Notes: a model not told the origin generated them from the letters alone. Positions 1 to 8,192 are shown, counted from the stretch's first letter. The stretch is 64,000 nucleotides of DNA from Clostridia bacterium (GCA_017525805.1 JAFXSH010000020.1:37135-101134), one strand, 5' to 3'. Made by a program: numbers and translations.

Positions 1-2
1 CC

Positions 3-1085
3 TCTGTCACCCTGCCGCTGAGCGTGCCCGGCATTTTCAGCGCGCTGCTGATCGTATTCGCCAAGTCCATCAGCGATTTCGGCAACCCGCAGGTGCTGGC
101 AGGCAACTTTTCGGTGCTGTCCGTGGACGCGTATATGCAGATTACCGGCCTGTATGATCTGAAAACCGGCGCGTTCATGGCCCTGAGCATCCTGCTGCCC
201 GCCATGCTGGCTTTCTTCATCCAGAAATACTGGGTGGCCCGCAAGTCCTTCGTGACCATTACCGGAAAGCCGGTGGGCAATATCCAGAAGATCCGCGACC
301 GCCATATCGTGGTGCCGCTTTTCATCTTCTGCCTTTTGATTACCGTGATCGTGATCATGCTCTACGGCACGGTGGTGTGGATTTCGCTGGTGAAGACCTG
401 GGGCGTGGACATGAGCCTGTCCTTCAAGAACTATGAGTTCGTGTTCAAGCGGGGCATGAGCGCCATGCAGGATACGCTGCTTCTGGCGCTGATCGCAACG
501 CCCATTACGGCCATTTTGGGCCTGGTGATCAGTTTCCTTTTGGTGCGCAAGCGCTTTTTCGCCAAGAAGCTGATGGAGGTCGCCTCCATGATCCCCTTCG
601 CCGTCCCCGGCATCGCGCTGGGCATCGGCTATATCCTGTCGTTCAATACGCCGCCCATCCTTTTGACGGGCACCGCTGTCATTATTGTGGCGGCCCTGGT
701 ATTCCGCACGCTTTCCGTGGGCGTGGAGGCCGGCAGCAACAGTCTGCGTGCCGTGGACGTCAGCATCGAGGAAGCCAGCGCCGTGCTGGGCGCCAATAAC
801 CTGACCACCTTTACGCGCATTTCGCTGCCGCTCATGCGGTCCGCGCTTTTCTCCGGGCTGCTGAACGCTTTTGTGCGTTCCATGACCTCCGTCAGCGCGG
901 TCATTTTCCTGGTCAGCGTCAACTGGAACCTGCTGACGGTGTCCATCATGTCCGAAATCGAAGGAAGCCGCTTAGGCGTGGCGTCCGCGTACTGTGTGGT
1001 GCTGATGATCATTGTGGTGATCGCGATGCTGATCCTGGAAGTGGCGGTCAACGGCGAAGGCCCAAGGAGGAAAAGAAGAACATGA
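3..1085 (+). CDS. ABC transporter permease, FbpB/AfuB-like fused type (5' end outside window)
   Basis: Inner-membrane permease of an ABC importer of the iron(III)/2-aminoethylphosphonate class. The reading frame is already open at base 3, so the N-terminal part is missing. A GTG at 24 gives an apparent start but lies inside a conserved cytoplasmic-loop region (LPLSVPGIFSALL). What is visible is the end of a first permease half, a linker near residues 70-100 and a complete second half. The second half has about six hydrophobic segments and a second EAA-type loop (EEASAVLGANN followed by LPL), which docks on the ATPase. Two permease halves in one chain is typical of FbpB/ThiP-type proteins. The stop overlaps the next start as ATGA, so translation is probably coupled to the ATPase. 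The substrate cannot be read from the sequence. Confidence 0.85.
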   Translation, partial: SVTLPLSVPGIFSALLIVFAKSISDFGNPQVLAGNFSVLSVDAYMQITGLYDLKTGAFMALSILLPAMLAFFIQKYWVARKSFVTITGKPVGNIQKIRDRHIVVPLFIFCLLITVIVIMLYGTVVWISLVKTWGVDMSLSFKNYEFVFKRGMSAMQDTLLLALIATPITAILGLVISFLLVRKRFFAKKLMEVASMIPFAVPGIALGIGYILSFNTPPILLTGTAVIIVAALVFRTLSVGVEAGSNSLRAVDVSIEEASAVLGANNLTTFTRISLPLMRSALFSGLLNAFVRSMTSVSAVIFLVSVNWNLLTVSIMSEIEGSRLGVASAYCVVLMIIVVIAMLILEVAVNGEGPRRKRRT

Positions 1086-2170
1086 GTGAAAAACAGGCTG
1101 TCAGCGTTGAGCTGAAAGATTTGGTCAAGGTTTTCCCCGCCTACGGAACCCAGGGCGATTTTACGGCGGTCAACCACGTGTCCCTGACGGCGGAGCCCGG
1201 GGAAATGGTCACCCTGCTCGGCCCCTCCGGCTGCGGAAAAACGACCATCCTCCGCATGGTTTCCGGCTTTGAAATTCCCACCTCCGGCCAGGTGCTGATC
1301 GGCGGAAAGAACGTGTCCACCCTGCCGCCCAACAAGCGCAATGTGGGCATGATGTTCCAGAGCTACGCCCTTTTCCCCCATCTGAACGTGTTTGAGAACG
1401 TGGCTTACGGCCTGCGGATCAAGCATCGCCCGGAGAAAGAGATTAAAGAGCGCGTCAAGCAGGTGCTGGAGCTGATGCAGATCGAGTCTTTTGAGCAGCG
1501 CATGCCCAACCAGCTTTCCGGCGGCCAGCAGCAGCGCGTGGCCCTGGCCCGCGCGGTGGTCACCGAGCCCAGCGTGCTCCTGTTCGACGAGCCGCTGAGC
1601 AACTTAGACGCCAAGCTGCGGGAGTACATGCGGGATGAGCTGCGCAAGATTCAGCAGCGGGTGGGCATCACCAGCATTTACGTCACCCACGACCAAAGCG
1701 AGGCCATGGCCATTTCCGATAAAGTCGTGGTCATGCGCGGCGGCGTTATCGAGCAGGTGGGCACTGCCACCGGCATCTATACCTCCCCGGACAACTGCTT
1801 CGTGGCCGACTTCATGGGGAAAGCCAATTTCCTGCCCGTCACCGGATGGCACGGAAACGAAACCGTCCAGGTGTTCGGTCAGACTGTCCGGGCAAAGCCC
1901 AGCGCGTCCCTGGGCAGCCGTCCGCCTGTGCTGATGGTGCGGCCCGAAAACGTGCTGCTGGACAGGAACGGCCCCTTCTCCGCGCGGGTCGAAACCGCCA
2001 CCTATATGGGCCAGACCTTCCAATACGAGCTGAACTGTGAAGGCGTTTCCATTTTCGTGGCGGATTACAGCTACCATACCAACGGCGTTTTCAAGCACGA
2101 CGACGAGGTGCGCTGGAGCATGGTGGAGGAATCGCTGCGGCTGATTCCCAAAGAGGAGACGGACGCATGA
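1082..2170 (+). CDS. ABC transporter ATP-binding protein, FbpC/PotA-like
   Basis: ATPase that powers the upstream permease. At 362 aa it has the usual length for importer ATPases with a C-terminal regulatory TOBE domain. Walker A is GPSGCGKTT (about residues 48-56), the Q-loop lies in MMFQSYALFPH, the signature is LSGGQQQRVALARA, Walker B is LLFDEPLSNLD and the switch histidine is in YVTHDQSEA. Residues after about 240 form the TOBE-like region (MVRPENVLL). The start ATG overlaps the permease stop by four bases, and its own stop overlaps the next gene in the same way, so the three genes form one tightly coupled operon. FbpC, PotA and UgpC cannot be told apart by motif; the permease type favours the iron/phosphonate group. 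Confidence 0.9.
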   Translation: MSEKQAVSVELKDLVKVFPAYGTQGDFTAVNHVSLTAEPGEMVTLLGPSGCGKTTILRMVSGFEIPTSGQVLIGGKNVSTLPPNKRNVGMMFQSYALFPHLNVFENVAYGLRIKHRPEKEIKERVKQVLELMQIESFEQRMPNQLSGGQQQRVALARAVVTEPSVLLFDEPLSNLDAKLREYMRDELRKIQQRVGITSIYVTHDQSEAMAISDKVVVMRGGVIEQVGTATGIYTSPDNCFVADFMGKANFLPVTGWHGNETVQVFGQTVRAKPSASLGSRPPVLMVRPENVLLDRNGPFSARVETATYMGQTFQYELNCEGVSIFVADYSYHTNGVFKHDDEVRWSMVEESLRLIPKEETDA

Positions 2171-2967
2171 ACGAACAAGCTTTCCTTGAAACCGCCAAAG
2201 AAGCGGCCCTGTCCGCCGGCCGCATGATCCGGGAGGAAACGAAGCGGCCCCACACAGTCAGCCGAAAGCATGGCTTTGATTTTGTAACGGAAGTGGACCG
2301 CCGCAGCGAGGAGATCATCCGGGGCGTCATCCTGTCCGCGTTCCCTGATCACGGCTTTTTCGGCGAAGAAGAGGTTTCCTCCGGTGCTCGTTCGGAAGAT
2401 CAGCTTCTATCAGAAGCCGGGGAATACCTGTGGGCGGTGGACGCGCTGGACGGCACCACTAACTTCATTCGCGGCATCCCGCAGTACGCCGTTTCCGTGG
2501 CTTTGATCCGGCGCGGCCAAATCGTGGCCGGGGCCGTGTACGACCCGAATCGGGACGAACTATTTTCCGCGCTGCGGGGCCATGGCGCGGCGCTGAACGG
2601 CCAGCCGATCCACGTTTCCGGCGCGGAAACGCTGTCGGATGCCATCCTTTCCTTCGGTTTTCCCGCCTCGGACATGGAAATGCGGCGGCAGACTGTGCAA
2701 AGGTTTGATCGGCTTGCCCCCCTGCTGGGCAGCCTGCGGGTGTTCAACTGCGCGTCGCTGCTGCTGTGCTATACCGCCTGCGGACGCATCGACCTGACCT
2801 TTGAGCAGGGTATCCACCTGTGGGACATGGCCGCCGGTCTGCTGCTGGTGGAGGAAGCGGGCGGTATCACCCGCGCCCTCAGCGGCCAGCCGCTGACCGT
2901 TTACGCGCGTGAAAACCTTGCGGGGCCCAAAGCCCTCGTCCACGAGCTTCTCGCCCATTCCGTCTGA
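2167..2967 (+). CDS. Inositol monophosphatase family protein
   Basis: Mg2+-dependent, Li+-sensitive sugar-phosphate phosphatase of the IMPase/SuhB family, 266 aa as expected. The metal-binding loop is DALDGTTNFIRG (about residues 93-104), which gives the catalytic DxDGT pattern, preceded by the glutamates of FGEEEV. The second family motif is WDMAAGLLLVEEAGG near residue 220. The start overlaps the ATPase stop (ATGA). Translational coupling to an importer suggests that the phosphatase acts on the imported compound or a product of it, such as a phosphorylated polyol. That is inference. SuhB-like, CysQ-like or fructose-bisphosphatase-like activity cannot be excluded. Confidence 0.88.
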   Translation: MNEQAFLETAKEAALSAGRMIREETKRPHTVSRKHGFDFVTEVDRRSEEIIRGVILSAFPDHGFFGEEEVSSGARSEDQLLSEAGEYLWAVDALDGTTNFIRGIPQYAVSVALIRRGQIVAGAVYDPNRDELFSALRGHGAALNGQPIHVSGAETLSDAILSFGFPASDMEMRRQTVQRFDRLAPLLGSLRVFNCASLLLCYTACGRIDLTFEQGIHLWDMAAGLLLVEEAGGITRALSGQPLTVYARENLAGPKALVHELLAHSV

Positions 2968-3026
2968 TCCCCCAAACAAAATGAAACGCCGCCGCGCAGA
3001 CGGCGCGTAAAAAGAGGTTTTGCCAA

Positions 3027-3809
3027 ATGCTCACGTTTTTAATGATTGGAGCTCATCCCGATGATATGGATCAGTTGGCTGGCGGTCTGGCAATGAAAGT
3101 GACGGAGAAAGGCCATCAGGCGGTATTCCTTTCTGTCACCAACGGGAACGCGGGCCATATGGCCATGGAAAAGGAAGAACTGCGCAAGCGCAGGCTGCGG
3201 GAAATGGAAAACGCTGCCGCCGTGTTCGACGTACCGTATGACACCCTGGATATGGATGACGGATATCTGACGGCTGATATCACCACGCGGGAAAAGCTGA
3301 TGCGCTATATCCGCAGGATACAGCCGGATGTCATCATTACCCACCGCGGCTGCGATTATCACCCGGATCATCGCGCCTGCGGGCAGCTGGTATGTGATTG
3401 CAGCTATCTGGTAGGCGTGCCTCTGTTCTGCCCGGATGCCCCGGCCATGCGCAAAGCCCCCGTCATTCTTTTTTCAGAGGATGGGTTTACCACGCCCGCG
3501 CCTTTCCGGGCGGATATCGCGGTGGTCTGCGATTCCTGCATTGAACGGAAAATACGGGGGATGCTCCAGCATGAATCCCAGTTTTTTGAATGGCTGCCTT
3601 ATGACGGCAACTGGACGGACGTGCTGAACAGCAAAACCAAAGAAGAAGCCGCGGCGCATCTGGAAGATCGCCTGCGGAAATGGTCCGCTCGGGCTGTGGC
3701 TCGTTTTCCGCAGCGTTTTCCCGCTGGCACGCGGTATGGCGAAGTGTTTCAAATCGACGAATACGGCGGCGAGATGACGGAGGAAATCCGCCAAGCCATG
3801 GAGGATTGA
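3027..3809 (+). CDS. PIG-L/LmbE family deacetylase
   Basis: Zinc-dependent N-deacetylase of the PIG-L/LmbE/BshB fold, 260 aa. The zinc ligands and catalytic Asp are in AHPDDMD near the N-terminus (residues 9-15), and the third ligand is in the HPDH motif near residue 113. Members remove acetyl from GlcNAc-linked substrates such as GlcNAc-phosphatidylinositol, GlcNAc-malate and GlcNAc-inositol. A ribosome site (AAAGAGG) precedes the ATG at 3027. The gene follows the importer-phosphatase operon by 59 bases on the same strand, so it may be co-transcribed. Together with the IMPase this hints at a glycan- or inositol-type substrate, but the exact substrate is unknown. Confidence 0.87.
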   Translation: MLTFLMIGAHPDDMDQLAGGLAMKVTEKGHQAVFLSVTNGNAGHMAMEKEELRKRRLREMENAAAVFDVPYDTLDMDDGYLTADITTREKLMRYIRRIQPDVIITHRGCDYHPDHRACGQLVCDCSYLVGVPLFCPDAPAMRKAPVILFSEDGFTTPAPFRADIAVVCDSCIERKIRGMLQHESQFFEWLPYDGNWTDVLNSKTKEEAAAHLEDRLRKWSARAVARFPQRFPAGTRYGEVFQIDEYGGEMTEEIRQAMED

Positions 3810-3962
3810 ATCTTATACTGCTTCAAATCTTGAAGTTGGGGCTGTGAGAAGGAAATGGTTCCCTATCACCCATTACCCGGATATAAGAATGGTTTCCCAT
3901 AGACCCTTACCATGAAATCCGCAAAGAAAAAAATACAGTAATCATTGCCATTCAAGGTATGA

Positions 3963-4012
3963 AAACGCGCAGAGGGAGAAAGGCTCCGCCTCTCCCCCCC
4001 GCGCGTTGTTTT
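3963..4012. terminator. Rho-independent terminator between convergent genes
   Basis: Large GC-rich hairpin whose outer arms are AACGCGC (3964-3970) and GCGCGTT (4001-4007), with an inner GGGAGAA/TTCTCCC-like stem. T-rich tracts flank it on both strands. It can end the minus-strand Cys-rich gene and also reads from the deacetylase side. Confidence 0.7.
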
Positions 4013-4022
4013 TCTGTCTGTA

Positions 4023-4835
4023 TCAGCGGTTTCCGCAGCCGCAGCCGCTGGTGCGGTTCCCGCAGTTGCCGCAGTTGGTGCTGCTGCCGCAATTGCAGCC
4101 GCAGTTCGTCGTGCCCTGGAAATTGTCCTCGTCGCACAGGGTCGTGGGTGGGAACAAAGGCAAAGAGAAAAATTCATCGCAAACGGAATCCGCGAATTCC
4201 TCGCAGGGCGGGATCTGGCAGAAGCCATAGCTGGGCACCAGAATCTCCACCTTGGCCAGCACTTTCAGCACGATGGTGACGCACACCGTGAGGCGGAACA
4301 CGTTGTTGCCCTGGTAGCTGCCCGCCACGCAAACGGCGCTGGCCATACCCTCCAAGTTGAAAGGCACAATGGAATCATCGGGCACCGCAAGCAGCACGTC
4401 CCGATTGACGGTGACCACAGCCTTGCCAATGTATTCCACGCAGCGGCTGTCGGTGAACAGGATATCGATGGGAATCTGCACAGCCCCGCGTACCCGGGCG
4501 AAGCAGGGCCGGTCGCACAGCCGTTCCACGCTCAGATTGCTGATGTCCACATCCATGGCGCTGGAACGGCAGGATTCAAAGGTGATGGGCGGCACCGGCG
4601 CGGTGGTGGGCGGTACTTCCTCCGTTTCCGCGTTGCAGCAGCACCCGGTGGTGACCACCTGGGCATAGCTGGTGACGGTCACGTTCACGTTGGTCAGCTG
4701 CTGCTGCTGCAAACAGCTGTCGTACACCCGCTGCACCTGGATACATACCTTTTCATCCAGGCCCTCCAGGGCGTTGCCGGAAATCGTTCCGGGGCAGCAT
4801 CCGGGATTGGCGTTTTTGTAGGAATAGAAGCTCAT
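4023..4835 (-). CDS. Cys-rich protein of unknown function with C-terminal CG/NCG repeats
   Basis: A 270-aa protein without signal peptide or membrane segment. The N-terminus has NPGCCPG and a conserved-looking KVCIQVQRVYDSCLQQQQ stretch (about residues 30-47). A CCC triplet and a Pro/Thr linker follow, then a beta-rich middle of alternating hydrophobic residues (about 85-210). The tail is a low-complexity run of NCG, CGN and GCG units ending GCGCGNR. Paired cysteines and a Gly/Asn/Cys tail recall clostridial spore-coat or exosporium-type proteins and SPOCS-like beta domains, but I cannot assign a family. It stands alone, with its own terminator downstream. The start ATG at 4835 follows a GGAGGCGTATCAGGC ribosome site. 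Confidence 0.8.
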   Translation of the reverse strand: MSFYSYKNANPGCCPGTISGNALEGLDEKVCIQVQRVYDSCLQQQQLTNVNVTVTSYAQVVTTGCCCNAETEEVPPTTAPVPPITFESCRSSAMDVDISNLSVERLCDRPCFARVRGAVQIPIDILFTDSRCVEYIGKAVVTVNRDVLLAVPDDSIVPFNLEGMASAVCVAGSYQGNNVFRLTVCVTIVLKVLAKVEILVPSYGFCQIPPCEEFADSVCDEFFSLPLFPPTTLCDEDNFQGTTNCGCNCGSSTNCGNCGNRTSGCGCGNR

Positions 4836-5003
4836 GCCTGATACGCCTCCTTACTTTGCGCGCCGGAACACCGGCGGCGCGCTTGGCATCCAGCCGCGTT
4901 GAAGCGGCCTTCACCCCCATCCTATGCCAGGGCAAAAGAATGGTGCGTTTTGTAAAATACAGAAAACGAACAGGAAAAAGCGGAAAGGAATGGGAATTAA
5001 GGC

Positions 5004-5032
5004 TTGTTTTTTCCCCGCGCCTGATATATAAT
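5004..5032 (+). promoter_or_regulatory. Promoter of the SRP RNA gene
   Basis: TTGTTT (5004-5009), 17-base spacer, perfect TATAAT (5027-5032). The predicted start falls at about 5040, where the SRP RNA stem begins. Confidence 0.8.
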
Positions 5033-5039
5033 AGTCAGG

Positions 5040-5158
5040 CCGTGTATGGCTGGCGGGTCCCGTGCGATGTCGCGGTGTGAACCCTGTCAGGTCCGAGAGG
5101 AAGCAGCAGTAAGCATCTTAGACGTGTGCTGCGGCAAAGCCTGTCCGTCATACGCGGT
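5040..5158 (+). ncRNA. ffs: Bacterial small signal recognition particle RNA (4.5S-like)
   Basis: The conserved SRP domain IV core is present: GTCAGGTCCGAGAGGAAGCA (5087-5106), with the GGTCC/AGGAAGCAGC internal loops that bind Ffh. The transcript ends pair: CCGTGTATGGC at the 5' side is complementary, with wobbles, to GTCATACGCGG at the 3' side (about 5147-5157). That gives one long hairpin of about 118 nt, as in short eubacterial SRP RNAs without an Alu domain. A T-rich stretch (TATTTTTAT) follows directly. The RNA pairs with Ffh to target nascent membrane proteins. Confidence 0.9.
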
Positions 5159-5182
5159 ATTTTTATACTGGAGGATGACAAA

Positions 5183-6418
5183 ATGTGGAACCTGCCCCCG
5201 TGTCTGAATCAGGATGCTGAAGTATCCAAGGCCATCGCCGCCGAATGTGCCCGCCAGGAAGCGCACATTGAACTGATCGCTTCGGAAAACTTTGTCAGCC
5301 CCGCCGTCATGGCGGCGATGGGCAGCCCTCTGACCAATAAATACGCCGAAGGGTATCCCGGACACCGGTACTACGGCGGCTGCGGCTGCGTGGACGAGGT
5401 AGAGCGGATCGCCATTGAACGGGCCAAAGAGCTTTACGGCGCGGATCACGCCAACGTGCAGCCCCACAGCGGTTCCCAGGCCAATATGGCGGTTTACTTC
5501 GGCCTTTTGCAGCCCGGTGATTCCGTACTGGGCATGAGCCTGAACAACGGCGGCCATCTCACCCACGGCAGCCCAGTGAATATTTCCGGCAAGTATTTCC
5601 GTTTTGAAGCATACGGCATCGATCCCGAAACCGAATGCATCAATTATAACGAAGTGCTGCGCATCGCCCGGGCCTGCAAGCCCCGGTTGATCGTGGCGGG
5701 CGCCTCCGCTTATGCCCGCACCCTGGACTTTGCCCAGTTCAAAAAAATCGCCGACGATGTGGGCGCGCTTCTGATGGTTGACATGGCGCACATCGCGGGC
5801 TTGGTGGCCGCCGGCTGCCATCCTTCCCCCATCCCCTATGCCGACGTGGTCACCACCACCACCCACAAAACCCTGCGCGGACCCCGGGGCGGCTTGATCC
5901 TTTGTAAAGAACAGTACCAGAAAGCCATCGACAAGGCCATTTTCCCCGGTATCCAGGGCGGCCCCTTGGAGCACGTGATCGCGGCCAAGGCCGTGTGCTT
6001 CGGCGAAGCTCTCAAGCCTGAATTTAAAGAATACCAGCGCCAGATCGTGAAGAACGCCAAAGCGCTGGAAAACGCTTTGCGGGAGCGCGGCGTGCGCATG
6101 GTGTCCGGCGGAACGGACAACCATTTGCTGCTGCTCGATCTGTGCGATACCCCCGTCACCGGCAAGGAACTGGAAACCTGGCTGGGCATGGCGAACATCA
6201 CTGTCAATAAGAACATGGTGCCCCGCGACCAGCGCAAGCCCGCCGAAACCAGCGGCGTGCGGATCGGCACGCCCGCCGTGACCACCCGGGGCTTCAAGGA
6301 GCCGGAAATGGTGCAGATCGCCGAGTGGATTTCCCTCATCCTCTATCAGGGCGAAAGCGCCGTGCCCGCCGTAAAGGCCGGTGTGGAGCAGCTGACGGCA
6401 AAGTTCCCGCTTTATTGA
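5183..6418 (+). CDS. glyA: Serine hydroxymethyltransferase
   Basis: PLP enzyme that interconverts serine plus tetrahydrofolate with glycine plus methylene-tetrahydrofolate, the main one-carbon source. With the ATG at 5183 (ribosome site GGAGGATGACAAA) the protein has 411 aa, matching the family. Upstream in-frame codons lie inside the SRP RNA, so longer starts are unlikely. Motifs: [14 protein letters not shown] near the N-terminus, [13 protein letters not shown], the PLP-lysine segment [14 protein letters not shown] (about residues 224-237) and [14 protein letters not shown] near the C-terminus. The gene begins only about 25 bases after the SRP RNA, with no separate promoter seen, so it may depend on read-through. 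Confidence 0.97.
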   Translation: MWNLPPCLNQDAEVSKAIAAECARQEAHIELIASENFVSPAVMAAMGSPLTNKYAEGYPGHRYYGGCGCVDEVERIAIERAKELYGADHANVQPHSGSQANMAVYFGLLQPGDSVLGMSLNNGGHLTHGSPVNISGKYFRFEAYGIDPETECINYNEVLRIARACKPRLIVAGASAYARTLDFAQFKKIADDVGALLMVDMAHIAGLVAAGCHPSPIPYADVVTTTTHKTLRGPRGGLILCKEQYQKAIDKAIFPGIQGGPLEHVIAAKAVCFGEALKPEFKEYQRQIVKNAKALENALRERGVRMVSGGTDNHLLLLDLCDTPVTGKELETWLGMANITVNKNMVPRDQRKPAETSGVRIGTPAVTTRGFKEPEMVQIAEWISLILYQGESAVPAVKAGVEQLTAKFPLY

Positions 6419-6423
6419 TGGCA

Positions 6424-6469
6424 ATAAAAAATCGTCCCGCAGTTTTGTGCTGTGGGACGATTTTTATTG
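6424..6469. terminator. Bidirectional terminator between glyA and the FakA-like gene
   Basis: AAAAATCGTCCCGCAG pairs with CTGTGGGACGATTTTT around a TTTTGTG loop. Flanking A and T tracts make it work on both strands, ending glyA and the convergent minus-strand pair. Confidence 0.9.
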
Positions 6470-6476
6470 GAATGGA

Positions 6477-6728
6477 TCAGCCCTGCAGTCCTCTCGCCTG
6501 CCGGTCCATGTCCTCCACCACGATATCATGGATTTCGCCTAAGGTGGAGCAGTATTTCAGCACTTCCCAGGGTTCGTTGGTGTGGAAATGAATTTTGATC
6601 AGTTCATCGTCGCCCACCACCAGCAGGCAGTCGCCGGGCAGGTTCTCCAGAAAGTAATCGCGGATCACGTCTTCATCCAGATCATGGCCTTCAATCAGCA
6701 GTTGGGTATCGTAGCGGGGATCGATCAT
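6477..6728 (-). CDS. Stand-alone FakA C-terminal-like domain protein
   Basis: An 83-aa protein that matches only a late segment of fatty-acid kinase FakA/YloV (DAK2-type proteins). The diagnostic string is LVVGDDELIKIHFHTNEPWEV, followed by LGEIHDIVVEDM. The ATP-binding DAK2 part is absent, so it is not a kinase by itself. I chose the ATG at 6728 because GGAGGAACAAACG lies directly in front; a longer frame would start at 6764 inside the preceding gene. It follows the ProB-like kinase by 28 bases on the same strand. Similar short proteins are often labelled kinase to dihydroxyacetone kinase, and their role is unknown. Confidence 0.78.
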   Translation of the reverse strand: MIDPRYDTQLLIEGHDLDEDVIRDYFLENLPGDCLLVVGDDELIKIHFHTNEPWEVLKYCSTLGEIHDIVVEDMDRQARGLQG

Positions 6729-6756
6729 CGTTTGTTCCTCCAGTCTTTTAGATATT

Positions 6757-7584
6757 TCATTCAATTGCGATCCGGGTGCGGCGGACCTGCCCGGACAGTA
6801 TTTTGGCGATGGGGTAACGCGCGTGGGCGATGTATACGATCACACCCGTGCGGGCACAGCGCAGGGCGTATTCCAGCTTGGCCCCCGCGCCGTTGGCGCC
6901 TGCCCGGGACGCGCCCACGCAGTGGCGCTGCCATTTCTGGACCTTTTGGGCCAGGGTATCCGCGTCGGTTGCGGTGATTTCGCTCACCAGCGTATTGGGA
7001 TCGTTGGGATCGGCGTAAATCCCTTCCGTGGAAGTAAGCAGGACCAATTCTTTGGTGTGCACCAGTTCCGCGATCACCGCCGCCGTTTCGTCGTTATCCA
7101 CACATTCCACCACTTGAGCGTCGGGATACCGGGCCTGGAGACTCATTAACTCCATTTTGCGGTTTTCCTCGTCGCTCACGCAGTCGTTGTAATTGATGAT
7201 GGGCACGGCGTTCTGCGCCGCCGCCCGAGTCAGCAAGCCATACAGGTGCTGACGCTTCTGGGCGTCGTTGAAATGATTGTGCTCCACCAATACCTGCCGA
7301 ACGCCAAATTCAGGCCGAATGAAGCGGCGGTAGTTCTCCATCAGGATGGCCTGGCCCTGGGCGGAATAATCGGTTTTATTCTGCTCCGGGTCGCCTTCCA
7401 GCTGCTTTCCCGTCCGTTTCAGGTAATCCAGCCGCCCGATTTCCGTCGCGCCGGAGGACACCAGCAGCATGCCCGGACGAAGCTCGCTGCCCAAACGGGC
7501 GAAAATATTATAGTCGATATCGTTATCCTCCCGGCGGATCAGCGCCATGGAGCCTATCTTGATCACCAGGTCAATGCTTCTCAT
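6757..7584 (-). CDS. Glutamate 5-kinase-like amino acid kinase
   Basis: Amino acid kinase fold protein of 275 aa. Motifs follow ProB: VIKIGSMAL at the N-terminus, LLVSSGATEIG (about residues 39-49), VPIINYNDCVSDEE (about 129-142), DNDETAAVIAEL, LLTSTEGIYADPN and the late GAGAKLEYAL. ProB phosphorylates glutamate as the first step of proline synthesis. Differences weaken that assignment: there is no C-terminal PUA domain, proA is not adjacent, and the ATP loop GSMAL differs from the usual GSS. It may therefore act on another carboxylate. It is the first gene of a two-gene minus-strand unit with the FakA-like protein. Confidence 0.75.
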   Translation of the reverse strand: MRSIDLVIKIGSMALIRREDNDIDYNIFARLGSELRPGMLLVSSGATEIGRLDYLKRTGKQLEGDPEQNKTDYSAQGQAILMENYRRFIRPEFGVRQVLVEHNHFNDAQKRQHLYGLLTRAAAQNAVPIINYNDCVSDEENRKMELMSLQARYPDAQVVECVDNDETAAVIAELVHTKELVLLTSTEGIYADPNDPNTLVSEITATDADTLAQKVQKWQRHCVGASRAGANGAGAKLEYALRCARTGVIVYIAHARYPIAKILSGQVRRTRIAIE

Positions 7585-7812
7585 CCGTGCCTCCTCTTTC
7601 TAAAATCCAAAGAATACCTATATATTGTACCATGTTCTATCAGCAGAAGCAAGGGATGGTATGGAAGAATTTCCAAGCTGTACTGCCAATTGGCCTTGGC
7701 ATGTCTTTTTTGATCATGTAATTTCCAAATCCATATCATACATTGTAGTTTTCAATTCCAATCTGTACATCCCTCACAAAACTCGCAAAAAAAGTGTGGC
7801 GGCTCTGCCGTC

Positions 7813-7841
7813 TTGTATGATCTTTCCTTGCGTGCTATACT
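7813..7841 (+). promoter_or_regulatory. Promoter of the HPr-like gene
   Basis: TTGTAT (7813-7818), 17-base spacer, TATACT (7836-7841). The predicted transcript has a leader of about 80 nt that contains two palindromes. The rest of the 7585-7928 interval shows no gene that I can support. Confidence 0.65.
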
Positions 7842-7873
7842 ACTGACGCAGGGTTGGAGAGACCTGCAAATCG

Positions 7874-7915
7874 ACCGGAAACGTTTCCGGTTCCCAGCAA
7901 AACAAATTGTTTTGC
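7874..7915 (+). promoter_or_regulatory. Two adjacent palindromes in the leader of the HPr-like gene
   Basis: ACCGGAAACGTTTCCGGT (7874-7891) is a perfect 18-base palindrome. GCAAAACAA-A-TTGTTTTGC (7897-7915) is a second, with 9-base arms. Both lie between the promoter and the ribosome site (AAAGGAGG, 7917-7924). They could be operators for dimeric repressors or RNA hairpins. Confidence 0.6.
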
Positions 7916-7928
7916 GAAAGGAGGCTCC

Positions 7929-8192
7929 ATGAACATCCATATTCACGTCGATTCGATGAAAGCTGCGGAGAAGCTAAGCAGCATCTGCAAGGAATTTGGG
8001 AACGATATTTTCCTTCGTTCCGAGAAATTCCACATCGATCCCAAATCCACGCTGGGCATCCTGGCCATGATGTATTCCGCTCGGGATCACATGTTCCTGG
8101 ACACCGGCAGCATGGAGGAACGCGACATTCCTCGGTTCCTGGACGCGATCGATGGATACGTTGTAAAGGAGGATATGCGGGACGCGGTATGA
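7929..8192 (+). CDS. HPr-like (Crh-like) protein without the active-site histidine
   Basis: An 87-aa protein with the HPr fold pattern. The strongest match is DPKSTLGILAM, equivalent to the HPr region around regulatory Ser46 (Ser40 here), which HPr kinase phosphorylates in Firmicutes. The segment where HPr carries catalytic His15 reads HVDSMKAAEKL and has no histidine at that place. It therefore should not pass phosphate along the PTS and looks like a regulatory Crh-type or orphan HPr paralogue. The ATG at 7929 follows AAAGGAGGCTCC; a longer frame from 7854 would run through the palindromes. It is monocistronic, with a promoter before it and a terminator after it. Confidence 0.75.
   Translation: MNIHIHVDSMKAAEKLSSICKEFGNDIFLRSEKFHIDPKSTLGILAMMYSARDHMFLDTGSMEERDIPRFLDAIDGYVVKEDMRDAV

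Noticed and set aside
2986..3008. CGCCG/CGGCG hairpin between the IMPase and PIG-L genes as a terminator
   Set aside because: Short arms and no T run on the plus strand; the two genes may well be co-transcribed.
4020..4110. Repeated CCGCAG/CCGCAGTTG units that look like a small repeat array
   Set aside because: They are codons of the Cys-Gly-Asn tail of the minus-strand protein; spacing is too short and irregular for CRISPR.
5087..6424. A long minus-strand frame opposite glyA
   Set aside because: Same cause; the translation is unlike any protein and glyA is certain.
7625..7846. A 73-codon plus-strand frame before the HPr-like gene
   Set aside because: It covers the promoter and lacks a ribosome site; codon use is unlike the neighbours.
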